Of a stretch of DNA of 64,000 nt, positions 44,311-52,759 are shown piece after piece. Position numbers and translations under genes: made by a program. Location: positions 868,001 to 932,000 of the forward strand of contig NZ_JAGPYQ010000002.1 of assembly GCF_018070025.1 (NCBI RefSeq), written 5' to 3'. Positions within the stretch are counted from its first letter, which is position 1, and each line of letters opens with the position of its first letter. The notes under the pieces were generated by a model. It was not told the DNA's origin and searched no databases. It saw only the letters and a list, made by a program, of their open reading frames with translations. The DNA comes from Streptomyces liliiviolaceus (lineage in GTDB: Bacteria; Actinomycetota; Actinomycetes; Streptomycetales; Streptomycetaceae).

Positions 44311-44799
44311 TCAGCCGTGATGTTCGTCGTGCGGGCCGTCGGACGGCCCGTCCGGCGCGCCGAGGGAGCGGGCCTCGGCGAGGGCGCGCAGTGCGCGGGC
44401 GTCGCTGATGGCGTGCTGCTTGGCGATGCCCGGCTGGATGCCGAGCACGGGCAGGCTGGTGCCGTCGCTGAGGTTCAGAAAGACCCAGGGGTCTCCCGGA
44501 CGGAGGTTGACCTGCAGGATCTCCGCCCAGGCGAGGCGCCGCCTGCTGGTGATGTTGACGACGGTGACCCCGGACTCCTCCGCGACGACCTTGGGGCGGG
44601 CCAGCAGCACGAGGACGCCGAAGAGCAGTGCCGCGGTGAAGACGAAGCTGAGCCGCTCCCCCGGTCCGAGCTTTTCGAGCAGCAGCGCGACCGTGGTGAT
44701 GACCACGAAGATCGTGGCACCGGCGGTCAGCAGCACGGCCCGGGTGCGCCCGGGCCTGAAGGTCACGGGGAGGGCGGGCGGCTCGGTGGTGTCCGGCAT
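44311..44799 (-). CDS. PH-domain membrane protein
   Basis: 162 residues, ATG start. Two hydrophobic segments near the N-terminus (about 19-42 and 48-67). A bacterial PH-like domain follows (PKVVAEESGVTVVNITSRRR, LAWAEILQVNLRPGDPWVFL, NLSDGTSLPVLGIQP). The His/Asp-rich tail is low complexity. Placed 52 bp behind hisG in the same direction, so likely the last gene of the operon. Function unknown. Confidence 0.88.
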   Translation of the reverse strand: MPDTTEPPALPVTFRPGRTRAVLLTAGATIFVVITTVALLLEKLGPGERLSFVFTAALLFGVLVLLARPKVVAEESGVTVVNITSRRRLAWAEILQVNLRPGDPWVFLNLSDGTSLPVLGIQPGIAKQHAISDARALRALAEARSLGAPDGPSDGPHDEHHG

Positions 44800-44851
44800 G
44801 GCGAAGCGGTTCCTCGAAGTCCTCGGAGTCGAAGTCGCGGTCGGAGGCGGC

Positions 44852-45709
44852 TCAGAGGCGGCAGGCGTGGATGGCCGTGGTCAGGATGGCCCGCGCGCCG
44901 ATGTCGTACAGGTCGTCCATGATCCGCTGGGCCTCCTTGGACGGGACCATGGCCCGTACGGCGACCCAGCCCTCGTTGTGGAGCGGCGAGACGGTCGGCG
45001 ACTCCAGGCCCGGGGTGAGCGCGACGGCCTTCTCCAGCTGCTCGACGCGGCAGTCGTAGTCCATCATCACGTAGGTCCGTGCGACGAGGACGCCCTGGAG
45101 GCGGCGCAGGAACTGCTGGACCTTGGGCTCGGCGTCCCCGGTGGTCTCCGCGCCGGTGCGGCGGATGACGACCGCCTCGGACTTCATGATCGGGTCGCCG
45201 AAGACCTCAAGGCCGGCGTTGCGCAGCGAGGTGCCGGTCTCGACGACGTCCGCGATGACCTCGGCGACGCCGAGTTCGATGGCCGTCTCGACGGCGCCGT
45301 CGAGGTGCACGACGGACGCGTCGACGCCCTGGTCTGCGAGGTACTTGGCGACGATGCCCTCGTACGAGGTGGCGACGGTCTTGCCCGCGAGGTCGTCGAG
45401 GGCCTCGGCCGTGCCGGGCTTGGTGGCGAAGCGGAAGGTGGAGCGGGCGAAGCCGAGGGGCAGGATCTCCTCCGCGTCGGCCGCGGAGTCGATCAGCAGG
45501 TCGCGGCCGGTGATGCCGATGTCGAGGCGGCCGGAGGAGACGTAGATCGCGATGTCGCGGGGGCGGAGGTAGAAGAACTCCACCTCGTTCTCCGGGTCGA
45601 CGATCCGCAGCTCCTTGGCCTCCCGGCGCTGCTGGTAGCCGGCCTCATGCAGCATCTCCCCCGCGGGGCCTGACAGGGAACCCTTGTTGGGGACGGCGAT
45701 GCGCAGCAT
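44852..45709 (-). CDS. hisG: ATP phosphoribosyltransferase (long form)
   Basis: 285 residues starting MLRIAVPNKGSLSGPAGEML. Family motifs: IYVSSGRLDIGITGRDLLID, KTVATSYEGIVAKYL and the PRPP loop VIADVVETGTSLRNAGL. The C-terminal regulatory domain (about 210-285) with PTVSPLHNEGWVAVRAMVPS shows it is the hexameric, histidine-sensitive long form. It catalyses the first step of histidine synthesis from ATP and PRPP. It follows hisE by 77 bp. Confidence 0.97.
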   Translation of the reverse strand: MLRIAVPNKGSLSGPAGEMLHEAGYQQRREAKELRIVDPENEVEFFYLRPRDIAIYVSSGRLDIGITGRDLLIDSAADAEEILPLGFARSTFRFATKPGTAEALDDLAGKTVATSYEGIVAKYLADQGVDASVVHLDGAVETAIELGVAEVIADVVETGTSLRNAGLEVFGDPIMKSEAVVIRRTGAETTGDAEPKVQQFLRRLQGVLVARTYVMMDYDCRVEQLEKAVALTPGLESPTVSPLHNEGWVAVRAMVPSKEAQRIMDDLYDIGARAILTTAIHACRL

Positions 45710-45786
45710 GAGGTCGGCTTCCTTTGTTCGTGCGGATGCGGGTGCGGTTGCGGATACGGGTGTCTGCGCGAGGGCGCGGAGGGGGC

Positions 45787-46059
45787 TCAGAGGTGGGCGT
45801 AGACGTCGTCCAGGCTGATGCCGCGGGCGACCATCATCACCTGGACGTGGTAGAGCAGCTGCGAGATCTCCTCGGCGGCTGCTTCCTTGCCCTCGTGCTC
45901 CGCGGCCATCCAGACCTCGGCGGCCTCTTCGACGACCTTCTTGCCGATGGCATGGACCCCCTTGCCGACCAGTTCCGCGGTGCGGGAGGTGGCGGGGTCG
46001 CCGGTGGCTGCCTTGTGCTGGAGCTCGGTGAAGAGCTCCTCGAAAGTCTTCTTGGACAT
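45787..46059 (-). CDS. hisE: Phosphoribosyl-ATP diphosphatase
   Basis: 90 residues from ATG 46059 ([17 protein letters not shown]), with GAGGACC upstream; a start four codons earlier is possible. MazG-like helices with [20 protein letters not shown] and [20 protein letters not shown] carry the acidic metal-binding residues. It hydrolyses phosphoribosyl-ATP, the second histidine step. Lies between ribH and hisG. Confidence 0.97.
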   Translation of the reverse strand: MSKKTFEELFTELQHKAATGDPATSRTAELVGKGVHAIGKKVVEEAAEVWMAAEHEGKEAAAEEISQLLYHVQVMMVARGISLDDVYAHL

Positions 46060-46093
46060 GGTGGTCCTCACCCTACGCGCTCGCGGGCCTACG

Positions 46094-46579
46094 TCAGCGC
46101 CAGGGTTCGGATACCGAGCGCAGGGTGGCCGCGGTCGCCACGGCCGCCGTCACCGCCTCGTGCCCCTTGTCCTCGTTCGAGCCCTCGATGCCCGCGCGGT
46201 CCAGGGCCTGCTCCTCGGTGTCGACGGTCAGCACGCCGAAGCCGATGGGGACCCCGGTCTCGACGGAGACCTGGGTGAGGCCCTGGGTGACGCCCTGGCA
46301 CACGTACTCGAAGTGCGGGGTGCCGCCGCGGATGACGACGCCGAGCGCGACGATCGCGTCGTAGCCGCGGCCCGCGAGGACCTTCGCGACGACCGGCAGC
46401 TCGAAGCTGCCGGGGACCCGCAGGAGGGTCGGCTCGTCGATGCCCAGCTCGTGCAGGGCGCGCAGGGCGCCGTCGACGAGTCCGTCCATGACCTTCTCGT
46501 GCCACTGTGCCGCGATGACGGCGACCCGCAGGTCACCGCAGTTGCGTACGGACAGTTCGGGTGCGCCCTTGCCGCTCAC
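46094..46579 (-). CDS. ribH: 6,7-dimethyl-8-ribityllumazine synthase
   Basis: 161 residues from GTG 46579, with GAGGAG upstream. Motifs: [52 protein letters not shown] (catalytic His) and [16 protein letters not shown]. It condenses the ribitylaminouracil and dihydroxybutanone phosphate made by RibBA and others. Starts 64 bp after ribBA. Confidence 0.97.
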   Translation of the reverse strand: MSGKGAPELSVRNCGDLRVAVIAAQWHEKVMDGLVDGALRALHELGIDEPTLLRVPGSFELPVVAKVLAGRGYDAIVALGVVIRGGTPHFEYVCQGVTQGLTQVSVETGVPIGFGVLTVDTEEQALDRAGIEGSNEDKGHEAVTAAVATAATLRSVSEPWR

Positions 46580-46643
46580 GTCTGTGTCTCCTCGTACCGT
46601 GCAGTGCTGTCGCTTGCCATAGGTGCTGGTCCAGGGTTACGGG

Positions 46644-47942
46644 TCACTGATTGCCGCAGGCGGACACGGTGGTCGTGTCCAGCCAGGGCAGGTCGTGCCC
46701 CATCCGGTCCCGCTTGGTGCGCAGGTACCGGAGGTTGTGCTCGCCCGCCGTCACGGGCATCGGCTCGCGCTCGGTGACCTTGAGGCCGTGGCGGACGAGC
46801 GCGTCGGTCTTGTCGGGGTTGTTGGTCATCAGCCGCAGGCTGCGCACCCCGAGGTCCTCAAGGATCTGCGCCCCGGCCGCGTAGTCGCGGGCGTCGGCGG
46901 GCAGGCCGAGTTCGAGGTTGGCGTCCAGGGTGTCCCGGCCGCGCTCCTGGAGCTCGTACGCGCGCAGCTTGGACAGCAGCCCGATGCCGCGCCCCTCGTG
47001 GCCGCGGAGGTAGACGACGACGCCGCGGCCCTCGTCCTGGATGCGCTGCAGGGAGGCTTCGAGCTGGGGGCCGCAGTCGCAGCGCAGGGAGTGGAAGACG
47101 TCCCCGGTGAGGCATTCGGAGTGGATGCGCACGACGACGTCGTCGCCGTCGCCGATCTCGCCGTGGACCAGCGCCACGTGCTCGACGCCGTCGACGGTGG
47201 AGCGGTAGCCGTACGCCGTGAACTCGCCGAAGGCGGTGGGCAGATGTGTCTTCGCCTCACGGCGGACCGTGGGCTCGGCGGTGCGGCGGTAGGCGATCAG
47301 GTCCTCGATGGAGATGATCGTCAGTCCGTGCTTGCGGGCGAACGGGATCAGCTCGGGCAGGCGCAGCATCCGCCCGTCCTCGCCGGCGATCTCGACGATG
47401 GCGCCGGCCGGCCGCAGGCCCGCGAGCCGTGCGAGGTCGACGGCGGCCTCGGTGTGGCCGTTGCGCACGAGCACACCGCCGGGCTTGGCGCGCAGCGGGA
47501 AGATGTGGCCGGGGCGTACGAAGTCGGCCGCCCCCGCCTGTCCTCCCGCGAGCAGCCGCAGGGTGGTGGCGCGGTCGGTGGCGGAGATGCCGGTGGTCAC
47601 GCCGGAGGCGGGGCCCGCGTCGACGGAGACCGTGAAGGCGGTGCGCATCGACTCGGTGTTGTTCTCGACCATCTGCGGGAGCTGGAGGCGGTCGAGCTCG
47701 TCGCCCTCCATGGGGGCGCAGATCAGACCGCGGCACTCGCTCATCATGAAGGCGATGATCTCGGGGGTCGCCTTCTCGGCGGCGATGACGAGGTCGCCCT
47801 CGTTCTCGCGGTCCTCGTCGTCGACGACCACGACCGGGCGGCCCGCGGCGATGTCCGCGATCGCCTTCTCGATCGGGTCGAGGGCGAAGTCCGAGGCGTC
47901 CTCGTCATGACCCGTGCTGTACCAAACCGGCGTTGTCGTCAT
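46644..47942 (-). CDS. ribBA: Bifunctional DHBP synthase / GTP cyclohydrolase II
   Basis: 432 residues from ATG 47942, overlapping ribM by 4 bp. The DHBP synthase half (about 1-215) has [20 protein letters not shown] and [20 protein letters not shown]. The GTP cyclohydrolase II half (about 225-415) has [20 protein letters not shown] with its zinc cysteines, [12 protein letters not shown] and LMTNNPDK. It provides both riboflavin precursors. The C-terminal tail is short. Confidence 0.97.
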   Translation of the reverse strand: MTTTPVWYSTGHDEDASDFALDPIEKAIADIAAGRPVVVVDDEDRENEGDLVIAAEKATPEIIAFMMSECRGLICAPMEGDELDRLQLPQMVENNTESMRTAFTVSVDAGPASGVTTGISATDRATTLRLLAGGQAGAADFVRPGHIFPLRAKPGGVLVRNGHTEAAVDLARLAGLRPAGAIVEIAGEDGRMLRLPELIPFARKHGLTIISIEDLIAYRRTAEPTVRREAKTHLPTAFGEFTAYGYRSTVDGVEHVALVHGEIGDGDDVVVRIHSECLTGDVFHSLRCDCGPQLEASLQRIQDEGRGVVVYLRGHEGRGIGLLSKLRAYELQERGRDTLDANLELGLPADARDYAAGAQILEDLGVRSLRLMTNNPDKTDALVRHGLKVTEREPMPVTAGEHNLRYLRTKRDRMGHDLPWLDTTTVSACGNQ

Positions 47943-48583
47943 GCCGGGGCTCCTTCCAGGACGGGCTGCCCGGCCTTGCGGGAGCGCAGCCACCAGTCGC
48001 GCATGCCCCACAGGACGAGTGCGCCGTAGATGATGTAGACGAATCCGGAGAACGCGAAGCCGTTGGCGAAGTTGAGCGGCACGCCCACCAGGTCGACGAG
48101 CAGCCAGGCGAACCAGAACTCGACCATGCCGCGCGCCTGGGCGTACATCGCGACGACCGTGCCGACGAAGATGTAGGCGTCGGGCCAGGGGTCCCAGGAC
48201 AGCGACGGGTACGCGGTGAACAGGCTCGCGACCGCGACGGTGCCGACGGCCGCGGCGCCGAGCAGGTACGCGCGTTCGCGCCAGGTGGCGAACCGGACGG
48301 CGATGGAGCCGTCCTGCGCGCCGCCCCTGCCGCGGTTCCACTGCCAGTAGCCCCACACCGCGACGGCCATGACCACCAGTTGCTTGCCCGCGCTGCCCGA
48401 GAGATGGGCGGTGGCGAAGGCGACCAGGAGGATCGCGCCGGACAGGAACTGGACGGGCCAGGTCCAGATGGAACGGCGCCAGCCGAGGGCGAGACCGATC
48501 AGCCCGATCACGTTGCCGATCATGTCGGCCCACTTGATGTGCTGGCCGAAGAGTGTGAACGCCTCGGAGTTGAGCCAGTTCAC
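47939..48583 (-). CDS. ribM: PnuC-family transporter, riboflavin importer RibM
   Basis: 214 residues, ATG start overlapping ribE (ATGA), and overlapping ribBA downstream. Six to seven hydrophobic segments. [33 protein letters not shown] (Trp-rich substrate motif) and [20 protein letters not shown] match PnuC proteins. PnuC homologues in FMN-riboswitch rib operons are the riboflavin carrier RibM in Corynebacterium and Streptomyces. A nicotinamide riboside substrate is less likely in this context. Confidence 0.92.
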   Translation of the reverse strand: MNWLNSEAFTLFGQHIKWADMIGNVIGLIGLALGWRRSIWTWPVQFLSGAILLVAFATAHLSGSAGKQLVVMAVAVWGYWQWNRGRGGAQDGSIAVRFATWRERAYLLGAAAVGTVAVASLFTAYPSLSWDPWPDAYIFVGTVVAMYAQARGMVEFWFAWLLVDLVGVPLNFANGFAFSGFVYIIYGALVLWGMRDWWLRSRKAGQPVLEGAPA

Positions 48584-49188
48584 CGTGTCGCTCCCTGTCC
48601 CTGCGGGCCGAGCAGCCGCTCGACGTACTTGGCGATCACGTCGACCTCAAGGTTGACCGGGTCGCCGGGCTGCTTGCGGCCCAGCGTGGTCAGGTCGAGG
48701 GTGGTCGGGATGAGGCTGACGGTGAAGAAGTCGGGGCCTGCGTCGACGACGGTGAGGCTGATGCCGTCGACGGTGATGGAGCCCTTCTCCACGACGTAGC
48801 GCGAGAGGTCCGCGGGCAGCGAGATCTTCACGATCTCCCAGTTCTCGGACGGCTTGCGCTCGACGACCTCGCCCGTGCCGTCCACATGGCCCTGCACGAT
48901 GTGCCCGCCGAGCCGCTCGCCCACGGCCATGGGCCGTTCGAGGTTGACGCGGGAGCCGACGGTGAGGGCGCCGAGGCTGGAGCGGTCGAGGGTCTCCGCC
49001 ATGACGTCGGCGGTGAACTCGCCGTCCTCGTGGTCGACGACGGTCAGACAGACGCCGTTGACGGCGATGGAGTCCCCGTGACGTGCACCTTCGGTGACCA
49101 CAGGGCCACGCAGTCGGAAACGTGAGGCATCGCCGAGATTCTCGACGGCGGTGACTTCACCCAGCTCTTCGACGATTCCGGTGAACAC
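48580..49188 (-). CDS. ribE: Riboflavin synthase alpha subunit
   Basis: 202 residues from GTG 49188 ([16 protein letters not shown]), with AGGAGG upstream. It has two internally similar halves, each with lumazine-protein motifs ([55 protein letters not shown]). It dismutates two lumazines to riboflavin. First gene of the operon; the FMN riboswitch lies 158 nt before its start. Confidence 0.97.
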   Translation of the reverse strand: MFTGIVEELGEVTAVENLGDASRFRLRGPVVTEGARHGDSIAVNGVCLTVVDHEDGEFTADVMAETLDRSSLGALTVGSRVNLERPMAVGERLGGHIVQGHVDGTGEVVERKPSENWEIVKISLPADLSRYVVEKGSITVDGISLTVVDAGPDFFTVSLIPTTLDLTTLGRKQPGDPVNLEVDVIAKYVERLLGPQGQGATR

Positions 49189-49346
49189 TTCCCGGGTCCT
49201 CCTGCCTCATAGGGCACGGACTCCGGGGCCTGTCGATGACGACAGAGGTGGAACGAGCGGGAACACCGAGGACGACGCCGCGTGGGACGACGTGCCCGTG
49301 GGACACGTCGAAACAGACGGCGGCGCGCACGAATGCCCGCCCGCCG

Positions 49347-49471
49347 CGCACTGCCTCCCATCCGGACTTTAACCGTCGGTCCAGGAATTTCACCTGGTCA
49401 ACCGGCCGCTGGAAGCGACCGGGTCGCGGACTGTAACCGCCGGTTCGGACTTTCACCGACCCCGGAGTGCG
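49347..49471 (-). promoter_or_regulatory. FMN riboswitch (RFN element) of the rib operon
   Basis: Minus strand: CGCACT pairs with AGTGCG as P1. Conserved RFN blocks are CGGGGTCGGTGAAAGTCCGA, ACCGGCGGTTACAGTCCGCG, CCAGGTGAAATTCCTGG and GACGGTTAAAGTCCGGATGG followed by GAGGCAGTGCG. A CGACGTG/CACGTCG hairpin (49288-49310) follows and may be part of the expression platform. Confidence 0.97.
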
Positions 49472-49626
49472 CTGCTTCTGGTACAGACTCAGTGTGCCAC
49501 GCCTGATCGGCGCCCATGCGGGTGAATTCTGTGGGGTGGCTCACAAGGTGTACCGATGGACTTCACGGGACACCCGTGAGGCGCCAGGCTCTGATCAACT
49601 TCTCCGTGATCAAGGTGTCTGGCTGG

Positions 49627-49669
49627 TGGTCCATACCTATTGACGCTTTGGTCTAGTCCTCTCTAGGGT
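49627..49669 (+). promoter_or_regulatory. Orphan chitinase-type promoter
   Basis: Direct repeats TGGTCCATACC (49627) and TGGTCTAGTCC (49649) overlap TTGACG (49640-49645), 18 bases, TAGGGT (49664-49669). This is the same layout as the chitinase promoter at 34294-34334; the second repeat is identical. No plus-strand gene follows: the next 1.75 kb holds the antisense ROK gene. Confidence 0.65.
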
Positions 49670-49720
49670 CAGCGTGCACCGGCGCCTCTCCGGGTCGCGT
49701 TCGCCGACCCGCCCCAGATC

Positions 49721-49763
49721 GACCCGGCGGCGGTGACGGAGGCCCTTGCCCCGCCGCCGGGTC
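49721..49763. terminator. Hairpin terminator downstream of the ROK gene
   Basis: GACCCGGCGGCG and CGCCGCCGGGTC form a perfect 12-bp stem. It can end the ROK transcript (minus) and any transcript from the orphan promoter (plus). Confidence 0.8.
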
Positions 49764-49788
49764 TCCGTTCCCCGTCACGGTCCCGGGT

Positions 49789-51270
49789 TCACCTCTCCGG
49801 AGGCGCGAACAGCTCGTCCTGGGCGCCGTCCCGGGCCACCAGCAGGGCGCCGCGCAGCACGGCGCCGCCGCCCAGCGTTCCGGCCCGCACCTCCGTGGGC
49901 AGCGGAGTCATCCGCCCGAGCCGCTCCCGCACCCGGGCCGCGAGCACCTCTCCACCCGCCCGCCCGATCTCCCCGGCCAGCACCACACACCCCGGATCGA
50001 GCACGGCGATGACGGAAGCGGCCCCGAGAGCGACACGATCGGCAAGCGCATCGAGAAACCCCGAGGCCGAGCCGGCACCCCCGAAGGAGCGCGGGGAACT
50101 GCGCGGCCCACCCCCACCACCCGCAGACAGATCCGCCGGACGCCCGGCCTCCGCGCCCAAGGGGCGCGGGGAACTGCGCGGCCCACCCCCACTGCCCGCG
50201 GACAGATCCGCCGGACGCCCGGCCTCCGCGCCCAAGGGGCGCGGGGAACTGCCCGGCCCACCCCCACTGCCCGCAGACGGATCCACTACGCCTCCGGCCT
50301 CCGGGACCGGCACGGAGCCGGAGGCCAGGACCGGCTCGGAGCCGAATGCCAGAGCCGGCTCGGAGCCGGAGTCCACCCGAGACACAGCCTCCCGCACCAA
50401 CGCCGCCGCATACGGCTCATGCGCCACGACAGGCGCCACCACCCCGTACCCGCGCGCCAGTTCGGCGATCGCCGCCGCCCCCGCGAGCGAGTGGAACCCA
50501 CCCTCGCAATCCGTCGCGGACGGCATCCCGCCCGTCCCCGGCACCGGCAGGAAGCCGATCTCGCCGGTCCCCCCGGACGCACCCCGGCGCAGCACCCCAT
50601 CCAGGACCACCGCCGCCCCGATGCCGTGCCCGAGCCAGAGCAGCACGAAGGTGTCGCGATCCCGCGCGGCCCCCTCACGCTGCTCGGCCAGCGCCGCGAG
50701 GTTCGTCTCGTTCTCCACGACGACCCGCGCCTGGAAACGCTCCTGAAGGGCCGCGGCGAGACGCCTGTGCCACTCGGGCAGGCCCGTGGAGTCGCGCAGC
50801 TCACCGGTCGCGGGATCGATCAGTCCGGGAGCCCCCACCCCGACGGTGTGCAGCCGCTCGACACCCGCCTCCTTCGCCGTGCGCTCGACCAGCGCGACCG
50901 CCTGCTCCACCGCGGGCCCGGTGTCCGTCTCGTCGGCGATCGGCACCGACGCCTCGGCCAGCACCGAGCCCAGCAGATCCGCGACGACCACGGCCACCCC
51001 CTCGGTGCGCACGTCGAGGGCCGCCAGGTGCGCCCGGTCGGCGACGATCCCGTACAGCCGGGCGTTCGGGCCGCGCCGCTGTTCGCCGGACTCCCCGACC
51101 ACGCCGATCAGCCCGGCCTCGGCGAGGCGTTCCACGAGGTCGGCGACCGAGGGCCGGGACAGTCCGGTGAGTTTCTTCAACTGCCCTGCCGTCAGAGGGC
51201 CTTCCTGCTGCAGCAGCCGCAGGGCGAGCCGGTCGTTGATGGCCCGGGCGGTACTCGGTGATGCGGGCAT
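49789..51270 (-). CDS. ROK-family transcriptional regulator with a repeat-derived insert
   Basis: 493 residues, ATG start. MarR-like winged helix at about 10-65 (LLQQEGPLTAGQLKKLTGLS, RPSVADLVERLAEAG). The ROK sugar-kinase-like domain follows: HTVGVGAPGLIDPATGEL, VVENETNLAALAEQ, LLWLGHGIGAAVVLDGVL and RRGASGGTGEIGFLPVPG. The usual zinc-binding CxCGxxGC motif is missing; DCEGGFHSLAG takes its place. Between about residues 294 and 397 it carries a Gly/Ser/Pro-rich insert that breaks the ROK fold: GSEPxLA repeats, then a 25-residue unit encoded by three copies of the interspersed repeat. Normal ROK sequence resumes at FLDALADRVALGAASVIAVL. Divergent from an MFS gene with a 23-bp operator between. 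Confidence 0.9.
   Translation of the reverse strand: MPASPSTARAINDRLALRLLQQEGPLTAGQLKKLTGLSRPSVADLVERLAEAGLIGVVGESGEQRRGPNARLYGIVADRAHLAALDVRTEGVAVVVADLLGSVLAEASVPIADETDTGPAVEQAVALVERTAKEAGVERLHTVGVGAPGLIDPATGELRDSTGLPEWHRRLAAALQERFQARVVVENETNLAALAEQREGAARDRDTFVLLWLGHGIGAAVVLDGVLRRGASGGTGEIGFLPVPGTGGMPSATDCEGGFHSLAGAAAIAELARGYGVVAPVVAHEPYAAALVREAVSRVDSGSEPALAFGSEPVLASGSVPVPEAGGVVDPSAGSGGGPGSSPRPLGAEAGRPADLSAGSGGGPRSSPRPLGAEAGRPADLSAGGGGGPRSSPRSFGGAGSASGFLDALADRVALGAASVIAVLDPGCVVLAGEIGRAGGEVLAARVRERLGRMTPLPTEVRAGTLGGGAVLRGALLVARDGAQDELFAPPER
50083..50283 (+). repeat. Three in-frame copies of the interspersed repeat inside the ROK gene
   Basis: Units begin near 50086, 50161 and 50236, an exact 75-bp period. 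Each contains GCGCGGGGAACTGC, GCGGCCCACCCCCA and CCCGC. 75 bp is 25 codons, so the reading frame is kept. On the coding strand the copies encode GGPRSSPRPLGAEAGRPADL-type units. Confidence 0.92.
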
Positions 51271-51336
51271 GCCGGGATCCTTCCAGATCGATACGGGCTG
51301 CTGCGGACTGCTGTGGCGGGCGCAAAAACAGTCTAT

Positions 51337-51359
51337 CTATCAGGCAGGGTGCCTGATAG
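51337..51359. promoter_or_regulatory. ROK operator between rok and the MFS gene
   Basis: CTATCAGGCA and TGCCTGATAG form a perfect 10-bp inverted repeat around GGG, 67 bp from the ROK start and 74 bp from the MFS start. Confidence 0.7.
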
Positions 51360-51432
51360 TTTGCGGCGGCAGAGTGGAGAGACGACAGTCGACCGCCGGG
51401 ACCGCCGGGGTCGACGGACAGGGGCCGGGAGA

Positions 51433-52662
51433 ATGAGCGAAGTGGTCTACGACCTGCGCGAGGTGAAGCGCTCCCGGTACGCCGTGGCGGCGGTGTTCGC
51501 CGTGCACGGCGCCGTCACCGGCTCGTTCGCGACCCGCGTCCCGTGGATCCAGGACCACGCCTCGGTGAGCGCGGGCCAGCTCGGCCTGGCCCTCGCCTTC
51601 CCCGCCATCGGCGCCTCCCTGGCGATGCCCCTCGCGGGCAGCGTCAGCCACCGCTTCGGCGCCCGCACGGCCCTGCGCGGACTCATGGCGCTGTGGACGC
51701 TCGCCCTCGTCCTCCCGGCCCTCGCCCCGAACCTGCTCACCCTGTGCCTGGCCCTCTTCGTGTACGGCGCGACCGCCGGCATGGCCGACGTGGCGATGAA
51801 CGCCCTGGGCGTCGAGGTCGAGAACCGCCTGGACAAGTCGATCATGTCCGGGCTGCACGGCATGTGGAGCGCGGGCGCCCTGATCGGCTCGGCCGGCGGA
51901 ACGCTCGCCGCGCACCTGGGCACGGACGCCCGGCTGCACCACGCGCTCGCCGCGGTGACGCTCACCGTGCTCGGCACGGTCGCCTGCCAGGGCGTACTGG
52001 ACCTGCGGGCCACCGAGGACGAGGAGGCGCCCCCGCGTTTCGCGCTGCCGCCCAGGTCGGCGCTGCTCATCGGCGCGATCGGCTTCTGCGCGGTGTTCGC
52101 GGAGGGGGCGAGCCTGGACTGGTCGGCGGTCTATCTGCGGGACGTCATCGGCACCTCGGCGGGACTCGCCGCCGCGTGCACGACCGCCTTCACCCTCACC
52201 ATGGCGGTCGCGCGGCTCGCCGGTGACGCGGTGGTGGACCGGTTCGGCCCGGTGCGCACCGTCCGGGTCAGCGGGCTCCTCGCCACCGCCGGCGCCCTGC
52301 TCGTCGTACTGGCGCAGAACGCGGTCCTGGCCATGACGGGTTTCGCCCTGCTGGGCCTCGGCATAGCCGTCGTCGTACCGCTCTGCTTCGCCGCGGCGGG
52401 CCGCAGCGGCCCCAACCCGTCCCAGGCCATCGCGGGCGTCGCCACCATCACGTACACCTCGGGGCTGATCGCGCCGTCCGCCATCGGAACCGTTGCGGAC
52501 GCGACGAGCCTGGTGACGTCCTTCGTGCTCGTGACCGTGCTGGCCTTCGGGCTCGCCGCGTTCGCCGGGGTCCTGCGGACCAGCGGCCGTACGTCTAGCG
52601 CCCAGGTCGCGGGCGCGCTCGGCAAGGTGTCGGACGCGAAGGTTCCGGACTCGCGGCCCTGA
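51433..52662 (+). CDS. MFS transporter
   Basis: 409 residues from ATG 51433 (MSEVVYDLREVKRSRYAVAA); a GGGAG stands close before the ATG. Twelve hydrophobic segments. RVPWIQDHASVSAGQLGLAL, MPLAGSVSHRFGARTALRGL (loop 2-3) and GMADVAMNALGVEVENRLDK resemble the YbjJ-type carriers. Divergent from the ROK regulator and probably repressed by it; a sugar or amino-sugar substrate is a guess from ROK context. Confidence 0.9.
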   Translation: MSEVVYDLREVKRSRYAVAAVFAVHGAVTGSFATRVPWIQDHASVSAGQLGLALAFPAIGASLAMPLAGSVSHRFGARTALRGLMALWTLALVLPALAPNLLTLCLALFVYGATAGMADVAMNALGVEVENRLDKSIMSGLHGMWSAGALIGSAGGTLAAHLGTDARLHHALAAVTLTVLGTVACQGVLDLRATEDEEAPPRFALPPRSALLIGAIGFCAVFAEGASLDWSAVYLRDVIGTSAGLAAACTTAFTLTMAVARLAGDAVVDRFGPVRTVRVSGLLATAGALLVVLAQNAVLAMTGFALLGLGIAVVVPLCFAAAGRSGPNPSQAIAGVATITYTSGLIAPSAIGTVADATSLVTSFVLVTVLAFGLAAFAGVLRTSGRTSSAQVAGALGKVSDAKVPDSRP

Positions 52663-52759
52663 ACCGGCCGCTCCTCCGGCTCCCCCCTACCATGGCGCTG
52701 ATCTTCACGTACGGAATCTCGGACGCGCGTCCGAGGTGCAGAGAAAGCGAATACCCACC

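Noticed and set aside
46644..48533. A 629-residue fusion reading upstream of ribBA
   Set aside because: The extra N-terminus is an Arg-rich shadow of ribM. ATG 47942 gives the standard RibBA start and a 4-bp overlap.
49733..50746. Plus-strand frame after the orphan chitinase promoter, as a chitinase remnant
   Set aside because: The translated sequence is Pro/Ser/Ala low complexity with no GH18 motif or signal peptide. It is the antisense of the ROK gene.
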